Positions 1 through 7,208 of a DNA stretch of 7,395 nt are shown in pieces. Position 1 is the stretch's first letter; every line of letters begins with the position of its first letter. Origin of the DNA: Rubrivivax sp. (GTDB lineage Bacteria > Pseudomonadota > Gammaproteobacteria > Burkholderiales > Burkholderiaceae_C); contig JAIXSD010000164.1 in the NCBI GenBank assembly GCA_027484885.1, forward strand, positions 1 to 7,395. Direction: 5' to 3'. Both the position numbers and the translations under genes were made by a program. A model generated the notes under the pieces. The model searched no databases and was not told the DNA's origin. It saw only the letters and a list, made by a program, of their open reading frames with translations.

Positions 1-390
1 AGCGACCTCGGCACCCTGGGCTGGGTGCACAGCCAGGCCAGCGTCATCAACAACCTCGGCATGGTGGCCGGCAATCTGTTCAACGGCACCGATGGCAACT
101 CCTACCTCGCGGGCCATGCTTTCATCACCGGCGCCAACGGCCAGGGCATGGTGGACCTGAACAGCCTGGTCAGCGTGGGCGAAGGCCTGTACCTGAACGA
201 TGTCTGGGGCCTGAACGACGCCGGCCAACTCCTGGTCAGCGACCAGAACGGCCTGGGCTACCTGCTCACCCCCGTGCCCGAGGCCGCGAGTTCGGCCATG
301 CTGCTGGCCGGCCTGCTGATGCTGGCCCTGCTGGCGCGCCAGCGCCGTGGCGACCACAGGGCATCGGCCCTCAAGTCGACGCAGGCTTGA
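1..390 (+). CDS. HAF-repeat secreted protein with variant PEP-CTERM sorting signal (3' end only)
   Basis: The reading frame is open from the first base, so the N-terminus lies outside the window; 129 residues and the TGA stop are visible. The fragment begins with DLGTLG and continues with a GHAFI segment and MVDLNSL. This is the pattern of the HAF family of extracellular repeats (DLGTLG... HAFLW...). A second partial repeat unit (LNDAGQLL...GYLLTP) leads into VPEA (fragment residues 92-95), a hydrophobic helix (about 95-112) and the basic cluster RQRR (113-116). This three-part tail matches PEP-CTERM signals, which exosortase processes when surface or exopolysaccharide-associated proteins are exported. 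Two oddities are PEA in place of PEP and a 13-residue polar tail after the arginine cluster, where most such proteins end. The biochemical function is unknown; HAF repeats probably form a beta-rich extracellular fold. An internal GTG at 25 is not the start, because the repeat motif begins before it. Confidence 0.85.
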   Translation, partial: SDLGTLGWVHSQASVINNLGMVAGNLFNGTDGNSYLAGHAFITGANGQGMVDLNSLVSVGEGLYLNDVWGLNDAGQLLVSDQNGLGYLLTPVPEAASSAMLLAGLLMLALLARQRRGDHRASALKSTQA

Positions 391-437
391 GCGGCGCGGG
401 CACCGAGAACGGCGGCACAAGCACCGGCTCGGCAACC

Positions 438-454
438 GGGCTGCCGGGCAGCCC
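438..454. terminator. Possible bidirectional terminator hairpin between convergent genes
   Basis: A perfect 7-bp GC-rich stem (GGGCTGC / GCAGCCC) with a CGG loop lies in the 70-bp gap between two converging stop codons. It sits 47 bp after the first gene's stop and 6 bp beyond the phosphodiesterase gene's stop. Neither side carries a real T-tract; the plus-strand side has only CCTTCCTT. It could stop transcription from both sides, but it is not a canonical intrinsic terminator. Confidence 0.4.
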
Positions 455-460
455 CTTCCT

Positions 461-2740
461 TCAGCCCAAGCTGCGCCCCAGCAGCTCGCCCGCCGCCACG
501 GCCCCGAGCGGCCGGCTGAGGTGATAACCCTGCAGCTGCGTGCAACCGAGCTCGCGGGCGGCCTGGGCCTGCTGCTCGTTTTCCACCCCCTCAGCCACCA
601 CCTCCAGGCGCAGCGAGCGGCCCAGCGCGCAAGTGGCTTTGACGATGGCGCTGGCCTGGGGCTCGGGCAGGGGGTCGATCATGCTGCGGTCCAGTTTCAT
701 GGTGCTGATGGGCAGCTGGCGCAGCATGGTCAGCGAGCTTTGGCCGGTGCCGAAGTCGTCCATGCTGCAGAGCACGCCGGCCTTGCGCAGGCGCTGCAGC
801 TGGGGCAGCACGCGGCCCAGGTGGCCGATGGCAGCGGTTTCGGTGATCTCGATCTCCAGGCTCTGGTGCGGCAGGCCCAGCTCGTCCAGGCGAGCCAGCA
901 GGCGGTCGGCAAAGCCGATGTCGTCGAACTGCAGGGGCGAGACATTGACGGCCACCGGCACCAGCAAGCCCCAGCGGTCCAGCCAGTCGCGCAGCTGCTG
1001 GGTGGCGGTGTCGATGATGAGCTGGCCCAGGGCGCTGATCTGGCCGGTGCGCTCGGCAGCGGGCACGAAATCGGCCGGGCTGACCCGGCCCAGGCCTGGG
1101 CGCTCCCAGCGCACCAGGGCTTCGAAGCCGCAGAGCTTGCGGCTGTCGGCGCGGAACTTGGGCTGGTACTCGAGCAGGAACTCGCGCTCGACGATGGCCC
1201 GGCCCAGCGATTGCTCGGCCTCCAGCCGCGCCCGCGAACGCACATTCATGCGCGGCTCGAAGAACTCGCAGGCGCTGCCCGCGCGCTGCTTGGCGCGGTG
1301 CATGGCCGAATCGGCAGCGCGCAGCAGGCTGTCCACATCCTCGCCGTCCTCGGGGAAGCGCGCCACGCCCATGGACAGGTGCACGAACAAGGCCTCACCG
1401 TCCACCTCGAAGGGCTGCTCCAGCAGCTGCAGGATCTGGTCCAGCACCGGCTGCACCTCGCGGCGCTCGGCCACCTCCTCCAGCAGCACCAGGAACTGGT
1501 CCTCGCCCAGACGCATCAGCATGGCCTGCACCGGCAGCTGGCGGCACAGGCGGCGCGCCACCGCGTGCAGCAGGGCGTCGCCGACGGCATGGCCCAGGCT
1601 TTCGTTGATCAGCTGAAAGCGGTCGACATCGGCCGAGATCAGCGCAAAGGGCGTACCGCCGGTGCGCGTCAGCTCGCGCAAGCGGGCGACGGCGAAGTTG
1701 CGGTTGGGGAGGTCGGTCAGCTCGTCGTGCAGGGCCTGGCGGCGCAGGGCATCGACGGCGCGCTGGCGCGAGCTGTCATCGACCATCACCAGCAGCTCGG
1801 CCGGCGCGCCGTCCCACTCCAGGTGGCTGGACAGGCCACGCACATGGATGAGCTGGCCCTCGCGGGTCAGCCGGGTGGCCTCCCACTCGATGCGGGCCTG
1901 CGGGTCGGCCAGCACCCGGGCATGGCGCTCGCGGGCGCTGGCCTGCTGCTCCATGGGCACCAGCTCGGACAGCACCTCCACCGGCCGCTGCAGCAGCACC
2001 GCCGCCTCGCCCGGCTGGTAGCCGAACATGCTCATGGCCGCCGGGTTGGCATAGACGGCGCGGTGGTCCTGCAGCACCACCAGGCCTTGCAGGGAATGCT
2101 GGGTCAGCTGGGTGAAGCGCTCGTTCTGGCGTCGCGTCTCGGCATGGGCGCGGGCCACCGACAGCAGGATCAGGCCCAGGGACAAGGTGGTCTGCACGAA
2201 CAGGCCCAGGGTGTGGGTGATGGTCGAGCGGCCCAGCGGATGCAGCATGGGGCTGCTGCCATGAACCAGGCCCACGGCCACGAAGCAGAGCGCCACAAAG
2301 CGCTCGCCGGCATTGCCGCCGTGGCCCATCCACCAGGCGCAGGCCCAGGAACCGGCCACCAGATAGACCGTCGCCAGCAGCACGGCATAGCGATGGTCCA
2401 CGCGCGCCAGCGAGGCCACGCTGACCATCATCAGCACAAAGGCCGGCAGCCAGAACTTGCGCGGCCAGCTGAGGCTGCGGTAGACCCGGGCGCCCGCTAC
2501 CAGCAACATCAGCGAGCCCATGATGCTGCAGGAGGCGGCCAGGGCCTGCAGATCGTCGCGCCAGGTCAGCGATTGTTCGGGCGCCAGGGCGATGCCCAGG
2601 GTCAGGCCGGTGGACAGCAGAATCCAGCTGTAGCCCCAGAGCCGCACATGCACGAAACGCGGGTCTTGCTGCCACAGCAGCAGCAACGCGATGCCCAGCA
2701 TCGCGTTCAACCCGGATCCGATCAGCATCAGCGAAGTCAT
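461..2740 (-). CDS. Membrane PAS-GGDEF-EAL protein, probable cyclic-di-GMP phosphodiesterase
   Basis: This 759-residue protein probably hydrolyses cyclic-di-GMP to pGpG at the inner membrane. Residues 1-197 hold about seven hydrophobic segments (near 3-23, 34-52, 66-83, 95-113, 118-137, 147-162, 174-197) of no family I recognise. A PAS-like domain follows (about 206-325; ANPAAMSMFGY), then GGDEF (about 335-495) and EAL (about 505-759). The GGDEF signature is GEDQF (412-416) and the upstream RxxD inhibitory site is absent, so cyclase activity is unlikely. The EAL domain keeps every metal and catalytic position I can map: E540 of EAL, N599, E631, D661/D662 of DDFGTG, K682, E717 and Q737. The ATG at 2740 is preferred because the first helix starts there; an upstream ATG at 2830 would add 30 cysteine-rich residues without helix character. 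No strong ribosome-binding site precedes either start. The gene is divergent from trpS and convergent with the HAF-repeat gene. Confidence 0.9.
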   Translation of the reverse strand: MTSLMLIGSGLNAMLGIALLLLWQQDPRFVHVRLWGYSWILLSTGLTLGIALAPEQSLTWRDDLQALAASCSIMGSLMLLVAGARVYRSLSWPRKFWLPAFVLMMVSVASLARVDHRYAVLLATVYLVAGSWACAWWMGHGGNAGERFVALCFVAVGLVHGSSPMLHPLGRSTITHTLGLFVQTTLSLGLILLSVARAHAETRRQNERFTQLTQHSLQGLVVLQDHRAVYANPAAMSMFGYQPGEAAVLLQRPVEVLSELVPMEQQASARERHARVLADPQARIEWEATRLTREGQLIHVRGLSSHLEWDGAPAELLVMVDDSSRQRAVDALRRQALHDELTDLPNRNFAVARLRELTRTGGTPFALISADVDRFQLINESLGHAVGDALLHAVARRLCRQLPVQAMLMRLGEDQFLVLLEEVAERREVQPVLDQILQLLEQPFEVDGEALFVHLSMGVARFPEDGEDVDSLLRAADSAMHRAKQRAGSACEFFEPRMNVRSRARLEAEQSLGRAIVEREFLLEYQPKFRADSRKLCGFEALVRWERPGLGRVSPADFVPAAERTGQISALGQLIIDTATQQLRDWLDRWGLLVPVAVNVSPLQFDDIGFADRLLARLDELGLPHQSLEIEITETAAIGHLGRVLPQLQRLRKAGVLCSMDDFGTGQSSLTMLRQLPISTMKLDRSMIDPLPEPQASAIVKATCALGRSLRLEVVAEGVENEQQAQAARELGCTQLQGYHLSRPLGAVAAGELLGRSLG

Positions 2741-2883
2741 GAGAGACAGGCATTCGACCCCCGGACAAGACAGGGGCGGCTGTGGCGACACGAACCCCGA
2801 TGCTAGCTTGCAGTGACAATAAGCGCTCAAGACCTTGCGAGGGCCTCTTGCCCTGGCTGCTCACCGACATCTCCGCACACACC
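2741..2883. promoter_or_regulatory. Divergent intergenic region carrying the promoters of the phosphodiesterase gene and trpS
   Basis: The two start codons face away from each other across 143 bp, so both promoters should lie here. On the minus strand a weak sigma70-like pair can be proposed: TTGAGC, then 19 bp, then TAGCAT, in about 2797-2833. On the plus strand I see no convincing -35/-10 pair. At 2828-2850 the trpS leader could fold into a bulged hairpin, with outer stem CAAGA/TCTTG, inner stem CCT/AGG and a TGCG loop, ending 33 bp before the trpS start. No Trp-codon-rich leader peptide or T-box-like element is visible. Confidence 0.45.
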
Positions 2884-4197
2884 ATGACCCAGCGCGTCCT
2901 GACCGGCATCACCACCACCGGCACCCTGCACCTCGGCAACTACGTCGGCGCCATCCGCCCGGCCATCGCCGCCAGCCGCGAGGCTGGGGTGGAGAGCTTT
3001 TTCTTCATGGCGGATTACCACGCCCTGATCAAATGCGACGAGCCCGAGCGCATCAACCGCTCGCGCCTGGAGATCGCCGCCGTCTGGCTGGCCGCCGGCC
3101 TGGACACCTCGCGTGTCACCTTCTACCGCCAGAGCGACATCCCCGAGATCCCCGAGCTGACCTGGCTGCTAACCTGCATCACCTCCAAGGGCCAGATGAA
3201 CCGCGCCCATGCGTACAAGGCCGCGGTGGACGCCAATGTGGCGGCCGGCGAAGACCCGGACGCCGGCATCACCATGGGCCTGTACAGCTACCCCATCCTG
3301 ATGGCGGCCGACATCCTGATCTTCAACGCCCACCGCGTGCCGGTCGGCAAGGACCAGGTCCAGCACATCGAGATGGCGCGCGATGTGGCGCAGCGCTTCA
3401 ACCACCAGTTTGGCCGGAACACCGAGTTTTTTGTCCTGCCCGAAGCGAATGTCGAGGAAGACGTGGCCCTCTTGCCCGGCCTGGACGGCCGCAAGATGAG
3501 CAAGAGCTATGACAACAGCATCCCGCTGTTCGAAGGCGGTAGCAAGGGCCTGAAGGACGCGATCGCCCGCATCGTCACCGACAGCCGCCTGCCCGGCGAG
3601 CCCAAAGAGCCCGAAGGCCAGGCCCTGGTGACGATTTACGACGCCTTCGCCACGCCGCAGCAGCGCGCCGATTTCCGCGCCGCCCTGCGCGCCGGCCTGG
3701 CCTGGGGCGAGGCCAAGCAGCAGCTGTTCGAGCTGATCGAATCCGAAATCGCCCCCATGCGCGCCCGCTACGAGGCCTTGATGGCCCACCCCGAGCGCAT
3801 CGAGGAGATCCTGCAGCAGGGCGCCGAGAAGGCCCGCGCCATCGCCGGCCCGCTGCTGGCCCGCGCCCGCGAGGCCGTGGGCCTGCGCCGCTTCAATGCC
3901 GTGGCCGCGCCGGCGGTGGACACCGCCAAGGCCGCCAAGGCCGCCCTGCCGGTCTTCAAGCAATACCGCGAGGCCGACGGCCAGTTCTACTTCAAGCTGG
4001 TCAGTGCCGAGGGTCAGGTCTTGCTGCAAAGCGCCGCCTTTGCTGGCGGCCGCGATGCCGGCCAGTGGGTGGCCCGGCTCAAGCGCGACGGCGCCGCGGC
4101 CCTGGCCGAGGCCCCTGTGCAGCGCGGCGAAGGCGTGGACGAGGCAGCGGTCAGCGCCGCCCTGCTGGCCCTGCAGGCGGCCGAAGCGGCGGCCTGA
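2884..4197 (+). CDS. trpS: Tryptophanyl-tRNA synthetase, long form
   Basis: This cytoplasmic class I synthetase charges tRNA-Trp with tryptophan using ATP. The 437-residue product carries the HIGH-type signature as HLGN (16-19) within GTLHLGNY, the GKDQ segment (155-158) followed by QHIEMARD, and an intact KMSKS loop (204-208). The core ends near residue 335. It is followed by an Ala/Lys linker and a small domain (about 355-405; [16 protein letters not shown]) that resembles YegP/DUF1508-like beta modules, then an Ala-rich helical tail. Compact TrpRS enzymes have about 330 residues, while the long type known from Pseudomonas and Xanthomonas has 430-450, so the length fits the long type. The ATG at 2884 is chosen because family members begin M-T-x-R-V-L-T-G-I. 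The frame stays open upstream to a GTG at 2782, but those 34 codons look unrelated. No clear Shine-Dalgarno sequence precedes the ATG. Confidence 0.97.
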   Translation: MTQRVLTGITTTGTLHLGNYVGAIRPAIAASREAGVESFFFMADYHALIKCDEPERINRSRLEIAAVWLAAGLDTSRVTFYRQSDIPEIPELTWLLTCITSKGQMNRAHAYKAAVDANVAAGEDPDAGITMGLYSYPILMAADILIFNAHRVPVGKDQVQHIEMARDVAQRFNHQFGRNTEFFVLPEANVEEDVALLPGLDGRKMSKSYDNSIPLFEGGSKGLKDAIARIVTDSRLPGEPKEPEGQALVTIYDAFATPQQRADFRAALRAGLAWGEAKQQLFELIESEIAPMRARYEALMAHPERIEEILQQGAEKARAIAGPLLARAREAVGLRRFNAVAAPAVDTAKAAKAALPVFKQYREADGQFYFKLVSAEGQVLLQSAAFAGGRDAGQWVARLKRDGAAALAEAPVQRGEGVDEAAVSAALLALQAAEAAA

Positions 4198-4249
4198 CAC
4201 GCGCCCGAAACACGCACATCGAGCGCTTTCTCGCCCGCTCACGAGCGAG

Positions 4250-4273
4250 CGCGGCCGCAGGCAAGCGGCCGCG
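4250..4273. terminator. Strong GC hairpin downstream of trpS, possible terminator
   Basis: A perfect 9-bp inverted repeat (CGCGGCCGC / GCGGCCGCG) with an AGGCAA loop begins 52 bp after the trpS stop codon. Each arm contains the self-complementary octamer GCGGCCGC. It is followed by ACTAGAG rather than a T-run, so it would be a non-canonical terminator or an mRNA 3'-end stabiliser. Its position between trpS and the next, separately expressed gene supports a transcript-end role. Confidence 0.45.
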
Positions 4274-4319
4274 ACTAGAGAGCTGCCCCTGAATCGAGCA
4301 TATCCCTCGAAAACCCGCT

Positions 4320-4364
4320 AGGCTGCACGGGCGGCACTGCGTAGCCTGGGCATTCAAACATGCC
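4320..4364. promoter_or_regulatory. Inverted repeats upstream of the acyl-CoA synthetase gene, possible operator region
   Basis: Two short inverted repeats lie 46-90 bp before the start codon at 4410. One is AGGCTGC (4320-4326) against GTAGCCT (4341-4347), with one G-T mismatch. The other is GGCAT-N6-ATGCC (4349-4364). They do not match the FadR or PsrA consensus as I know them, and no convincing sigma70 promoter stands out nearby. A regulator-binding role is inference from position only. Confidence 0.25.
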
Positions 4365-4394
4365 GACGGCTGCGCGTTCAGCCGCTCGAAAAAC

Positions 4395-4400
4395 AGGAGA
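4395..4400 (+). promoter_or_regulatory. Ribosome-binding site of the acyl-CoA synthetase gene
   Basis: AGGAGA lies 9 bases before the ATG at 4410, a good Shine-Dalgarno match at usual spacing. It is the clearest ribosome-binding site in the window and supports this start codon. Confidence 0.8.
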
Positions 4401-4409
4401 CACCCGCCC

Positions 4410-6110
4410 ATGCCTGCCATCCCCACCGACACCCTGGCCCTGCAACGCTTCTACCTGCTGGAGCGAACCCAAGCCGAGCGCACCTCACTGACCCAGCCCA
4501 TGGGCCAGGGCCAGACGCAAGAGTTCACCTGGGCCCAGGTCGGCGATCAGGTGCGGCGCATGGCCGCCCACCTCAAGGCCCTGGGCCAGGACCAGGGCTG
4601 GGAGCCCGGCGCCAAGGTCGCCATCCTGTCCAAGAACTGCGCCTGGTGGCTGTTCAGCGATCTGGCGATCTGGATGGCCGGCTACGTCTCGGTGCCGCTC
4701 TACCCGACCCTGGCGCCCGACACCATCCGCCAGATCCTGGAACACAGCGAGGCCCGCGCCTGCTTCATCGGCAAGCTCGATGGCTGGGAAGGCATGAAGC
4801 CCGGCGTGCCGACCGCTTTGCCCTGCATCAGCTACCCGCTCTCGCCGGACGATGCCAAGAAGTCCTACGAGGGCTGGGACGCCATCTGCGCCCGCACAGC
4901 GCCGCTGCAAGGCGAGCCTGTGCGCTCCGCCGAAGACCTGGCCACCCTGATCTACACCTCGGGCACCACCGGCGCGCCCAAGGGCGTGATGCACAGCTTT
5001 GGCAACTTCGCCTGGGCTCTGAGCGCGGCGCTCAAGCGCATCCCCATGGGCCCGGAAGACCGCCTGCTCTCCTACCTGCCCCTGGCCCACGTGGTCGAGC
5101 GCGTGCTGATTGAACACGGCTGGCTGCGCACCGGTTTCCAGGTCTACTTTGCCGAGAGCCTGGACACCTTCACGCTGGACCTGCAACGTGCCCGCCCGAC
5201 CATCTTCTTCTCGGTGCCGCGCCTGTGGGTGAAGTTCCAGCAAGGCATCCAGACCAAGATGCCGCAGAAGAAGCTCGACCTGCTGCTCAGCCTGCCCCTG
5301 ATCGGTGGCCTGGTGCGGCGCAAGATCCTCAAGGCCCTGGGCCTGGACCAGGCGCGCGTCTGCGCCGGCGGTGCAGCGCCCATGCCGGTGCCCCTGCTCG
5401 AGTGGTACCGCAAGCTCGGTCTGCACATCAATGAGGGCTATGGCATGACCGAAAATCTGGCCATCTCGCACATCACCGTGCCGGGCCAGAACCAGATCGG
5501 CACCGTCGGCCCGGGCTATGAAGGTGTGGAAGCTCGCCTGGACCCGCAGACGGGCGAGCTGCTGGTGCGCACCCCCGCCACCATGAGCGGCTACTACAAA
5601 GAGCCCGAGATGAGTCGCGCTGCCTTCACCGAAGACGGCTGGCTGCGCACCGGTGACAAAGGCCAATTTGACGGCCGCGGCTGCCTGCGCATCACCGGCC
5701 GGGTCAAGGACTTGTTCAAGACCAGCAAGGGCAAGTATGTGGCCCCGGCGCCCATCGAAGACCGCCTGGGTGCCCACCCGGCCGTGGAGGCCTGCGTGGT
5801 GACGGGCGCGAACATGGGCCAGCCGGTCGGCGTGGTCATGCTCTCGCAGAACGCCATCGAGCACAGCGCCAACGAGACCGACCGTGCGGCACTGGTGCAG
5901 ACCTTGAGCGCCCATCTGGCCGAGGTCAACAGCCACCTCGACCCGCATGAGCAGCTGGACTGCCTGGTCGCCGTCAAGACGCCCTGGACGGTGGACAACG
6001 GCTTCATCACCCCCACCTTCAAGGTCAAGCGCAACCGCGTCGATGAGGTCTATGGGCCGCAGCTGGAGAGCTGGGTGAACAAGAAGAAGAAGGTCGTGTT
6101 CGGCGACTGA
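4410..6110 (+). CDS. AMP-forming long-chain acyl-CoA synthetase (FAA1/FadD15-like)
   Basis: This 566-residue adenylate-forming enzyme should activate a fatty acid with ATP to acyl-AMP and then form the CoA thioester. The ordered core motifs are all present: the P-loop YTSGTTGAPKG (182-192), GYGMTE (343-348), the TGD segment (414-416), the hinge GRVKDLFKTSKGKY (430-443), and TPTFKVKR (534-541), whose K538 is the likely catalytic lysine. The YLPLAHVVER stretch (222-231) and the TPTxKVKR form of the last motif place it with the long-chain FAA1-type branch (COG1022), not with classic FadD or acetyl-CoA synthetase. Its length is slightly short for the branch, which is often near 600. It has no signal peptide, so it is cytoplasmic or membrane-associated, and it ends in a lysine-rich tail (VNKKKKVV). 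The patatin-like gene follows after 3 bp, suggesting joint transcription and a shared lipid role. Chain-length preference cannot be read from the sequence. Confidence 0.93.
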   Translation: MPAIPTDTLALQRFYLLERTQAERTSLTQPMGQGQTQEFTWAQVGDQVRRMAAHLKALGQDQGWEPGAKVAILSKNCAWWLFSDLAIWMAGYVSVPLYPTLAPDTIRQILEHSEARACFIGKLDGWEGMKPGVPTALPCISYPLSPDDAKKSYEGWDAICARTAPLQGEPVRSAEDLATLIYTSGTTGAPKGVMHSFGNFAWALSAALKRIPMGPEDRLLSYLPLAHVVERVLIEHGWLRTGFQVYFAESLDTFTLDLQRARPTIFFSVPRLWVKFQQGIQTKMPQKKLDLLLSLPLIGGLVRRKILKALGLDQARVCAGGAAPMPVPLLEWYRKLGLHINEGYGMTENLAISHITVPGQNQIGTVGPGYEGVEARLDPQTGELLVRTPATMSGYYKEPEMSRAAFTEDGWLRTGDKGQFDGRGCLRITGRVKDLFKTSKGKYVAPAPIEDRLGAHPAVEACVVTGANMGQPVGVVMLSQNAIEHSANETDRAALVQTLSAHLAEVNSHLDPHEQLDCLVAVKTPWTVDNGFITPTFKVKRNRVDEVYGPQLESWVNKKKKVVFGD

Positions 6111-6113
6111 GCC

Positions 6114-7208
6114 ATGAGCCGCCCCAGCAGCGCGCCTCCGCCAATCAACCTGGCCCTGCAGGGAGGCGGCTCGCATGGCGCCTTCACCTGGGGTGTGCTG
6201 GATGCGCTGCTGGAAGACGGCCGGCTGAGCTTCGAAGGCATCAGCGGCACCAGCGCCGGTGCCATGAATGCTGTGGCCCTGGCGCATGGCTTTGCGCAAG
6301 CACGCTTGCACGGCCGCGGCGATGGCCGGGATGCCGCCCGCGAATCGCTGGCCGCCTTTTGGGACGGCGTGATCGCCATGGGCGCCTTGAGCGAAGCCCA
6401 GCGCGCGCCCTTCGGCTTTCTCTTCGGCCCGGTCGACGAAGACAGCTCGCCTGCCGCCCCTTGGCTCAACGCCATGAGCGCGCTCTGGACCAGCACCGTC
6501 TCGCCTTACCAGGCCAACCCTTTTGACATCAACCCGCTGCGCAGCTTTGTGGCCAGCCGCATCGACTTCGAAGCCCTGGCCCGGCCCGAGCTGGCACCCA
6601 AGGTCTTTGTCGTCGCCACCCGCGTCAGCACCGGCAAGGCCGAGGTGTTCTCGGGCGCGCGGCTCAGCGTCGACGCGGTGATGGCCTCGGCCTGCCTGCC
6701 CACCTTGTTCAAAGCCGTTGAGATTGACGGTCAGCATTACTGGGACGGCGGCTATTCGGGCAACCCGGCCATCCACCCGCTGATTTACCAATGCAGCGGC
6801 CGCGACATCGTGCTGGTGCAGATCAACCCGATCGAACGCGAAGCCCTGCCCACCAGCAGCGCCCAGATCCTCGACCGGCTCAACGAGATCAGCTTCAACG
6901 CCGCCCTGATCGCCGAGATGCGCGCCATCGACTTCGTCAAGCGCCTGCTGGCCGAGGGCAAGGTCGACCCCTCGCATTACAAAGATGTGCTGATGCACCG
7001 CATCGACGGCGGCGAAGCGCTCGAGGCCTTCAGCGCCTCCAGCAAAAGCTCCACCCGCGCCAGCCTCATCCACCAGCTGCGCGACCTGGGCCGCAGCCAC
7101 GCACAAGACTGGCTGCGCCAGCACTTCAAAGACCTGGGCCACCGCAGCAGCGTCGACATCAAGCGCGACTACCTGGACGATCTGCGCCTGCCGATCCGCG
7201 GCGGCTGA
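6114..7208 (+). CDS. Patatin-like phospholipase/lipid acyl hydrolase
   Basis: This 364-residue protein belongs to the patatin (RssA-like, COG1752) family, which cleaves acyl esters of lipids with a Ser-Asp dyad. The oxyanion-hole loop GGGSHG (17-22), the nucleophile elbow GTSAG with S47 (45-49), and the DGG motif with D211 (211-213, in YWDGGYSGNPAIHPL) are all intact, so it should be active. The conserved block ASACLPTLF followed by EIDG (191-206), and the C-terminal half with QINPI and RLNEISFN, are typical of a proteobacterial subgroup of about 350 residues. The N-terminus is short and polar with no signal peptide, so a cytoplasmic or inner-membrane-face site is likely. The ATG follows the upstream TGA by only GCC and lacks a good Shine-Dalgarno sequence, which suggests translational coupling. 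The substrate (phospholipid, triacylglycerol or another ester) is unknown; fatty acids released could feed the adjacent synthetase. Confidence 0.93.
   Translation: MSRPSSAPPPINLALQGGGSHGAFTWGVLDALLEDGRLSFEGISGTSAGAMNAVALAHGFAQARLHGRGDGRDAARESLAAFWDGVIAMGALSEAQRAPFGFLFGPVDEDSSPAAPWLNAMSALWTSTVSPYQANPFDINPLRSFVASRIDFEALARPELAPKVFVVATRVSTGKAEVFSGARLSVDAVMASACLPTLFKAVEIDGQHYWDGGYSGNPAIHPLIYQCSGRDIVLVQINPIEREALPTSSAQILDRLNEISFNAALIAEMRAIDFVKRLLAEGKVDPSHYKDVLMHRIDGGEALEAFSASSKSSTRASLIHQLRDLGRSHAQDWLRQHFKDLGHRSSVDIKRDYLDDLRLPIRGG

Noticed and set aside
347..2806. Plus-strand open frame of 819 codons opposite the PAS-GGDEF-EAL gene
   Set aside because: Its translation is a low-complexity mix rich in Gln, His, Ala and Gly with no recognisable motif, whereas the minus strand encodes intact PAS and EAL motifs. 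Long antisense frames are expected in GC-rich DNA with biased third positions.
2741..2830. Upstream ATG at 2830 as the start of the phosphodiesterase gene
   Set aside because: The 30 extra residues are cysteine-rich, precede the first membrane helix without signal-peptide character, and would use up most of the divergent promoter region. The ATG at 2740 directly precedes the helix.
2820..2884. A tryptophan-responsive attenuator or T-box ahead of trpS
   Set aside because: There is no Trp-codon cluster, no T-box-like sequence and no terminator with a T-run. Only a modest bulged hairpin is visible.
3169..4242. Minus-strand open frame of 357 codons opposite trpS
   Set aside because: It is an antisense shadow of a clearly recognisable trpS, with biased composition and no motif.
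4485..7142. Minus-strand open frame of 885 codons opposite the synthetase and patatin genes
   Set aside because: It spans both genes without a stop because they lie in the same frame (3-bp gap), so one antisense shadow runs through both. The translation is rich in Ala, Gly, Gln, His, Val and Asp and has no domain signature.
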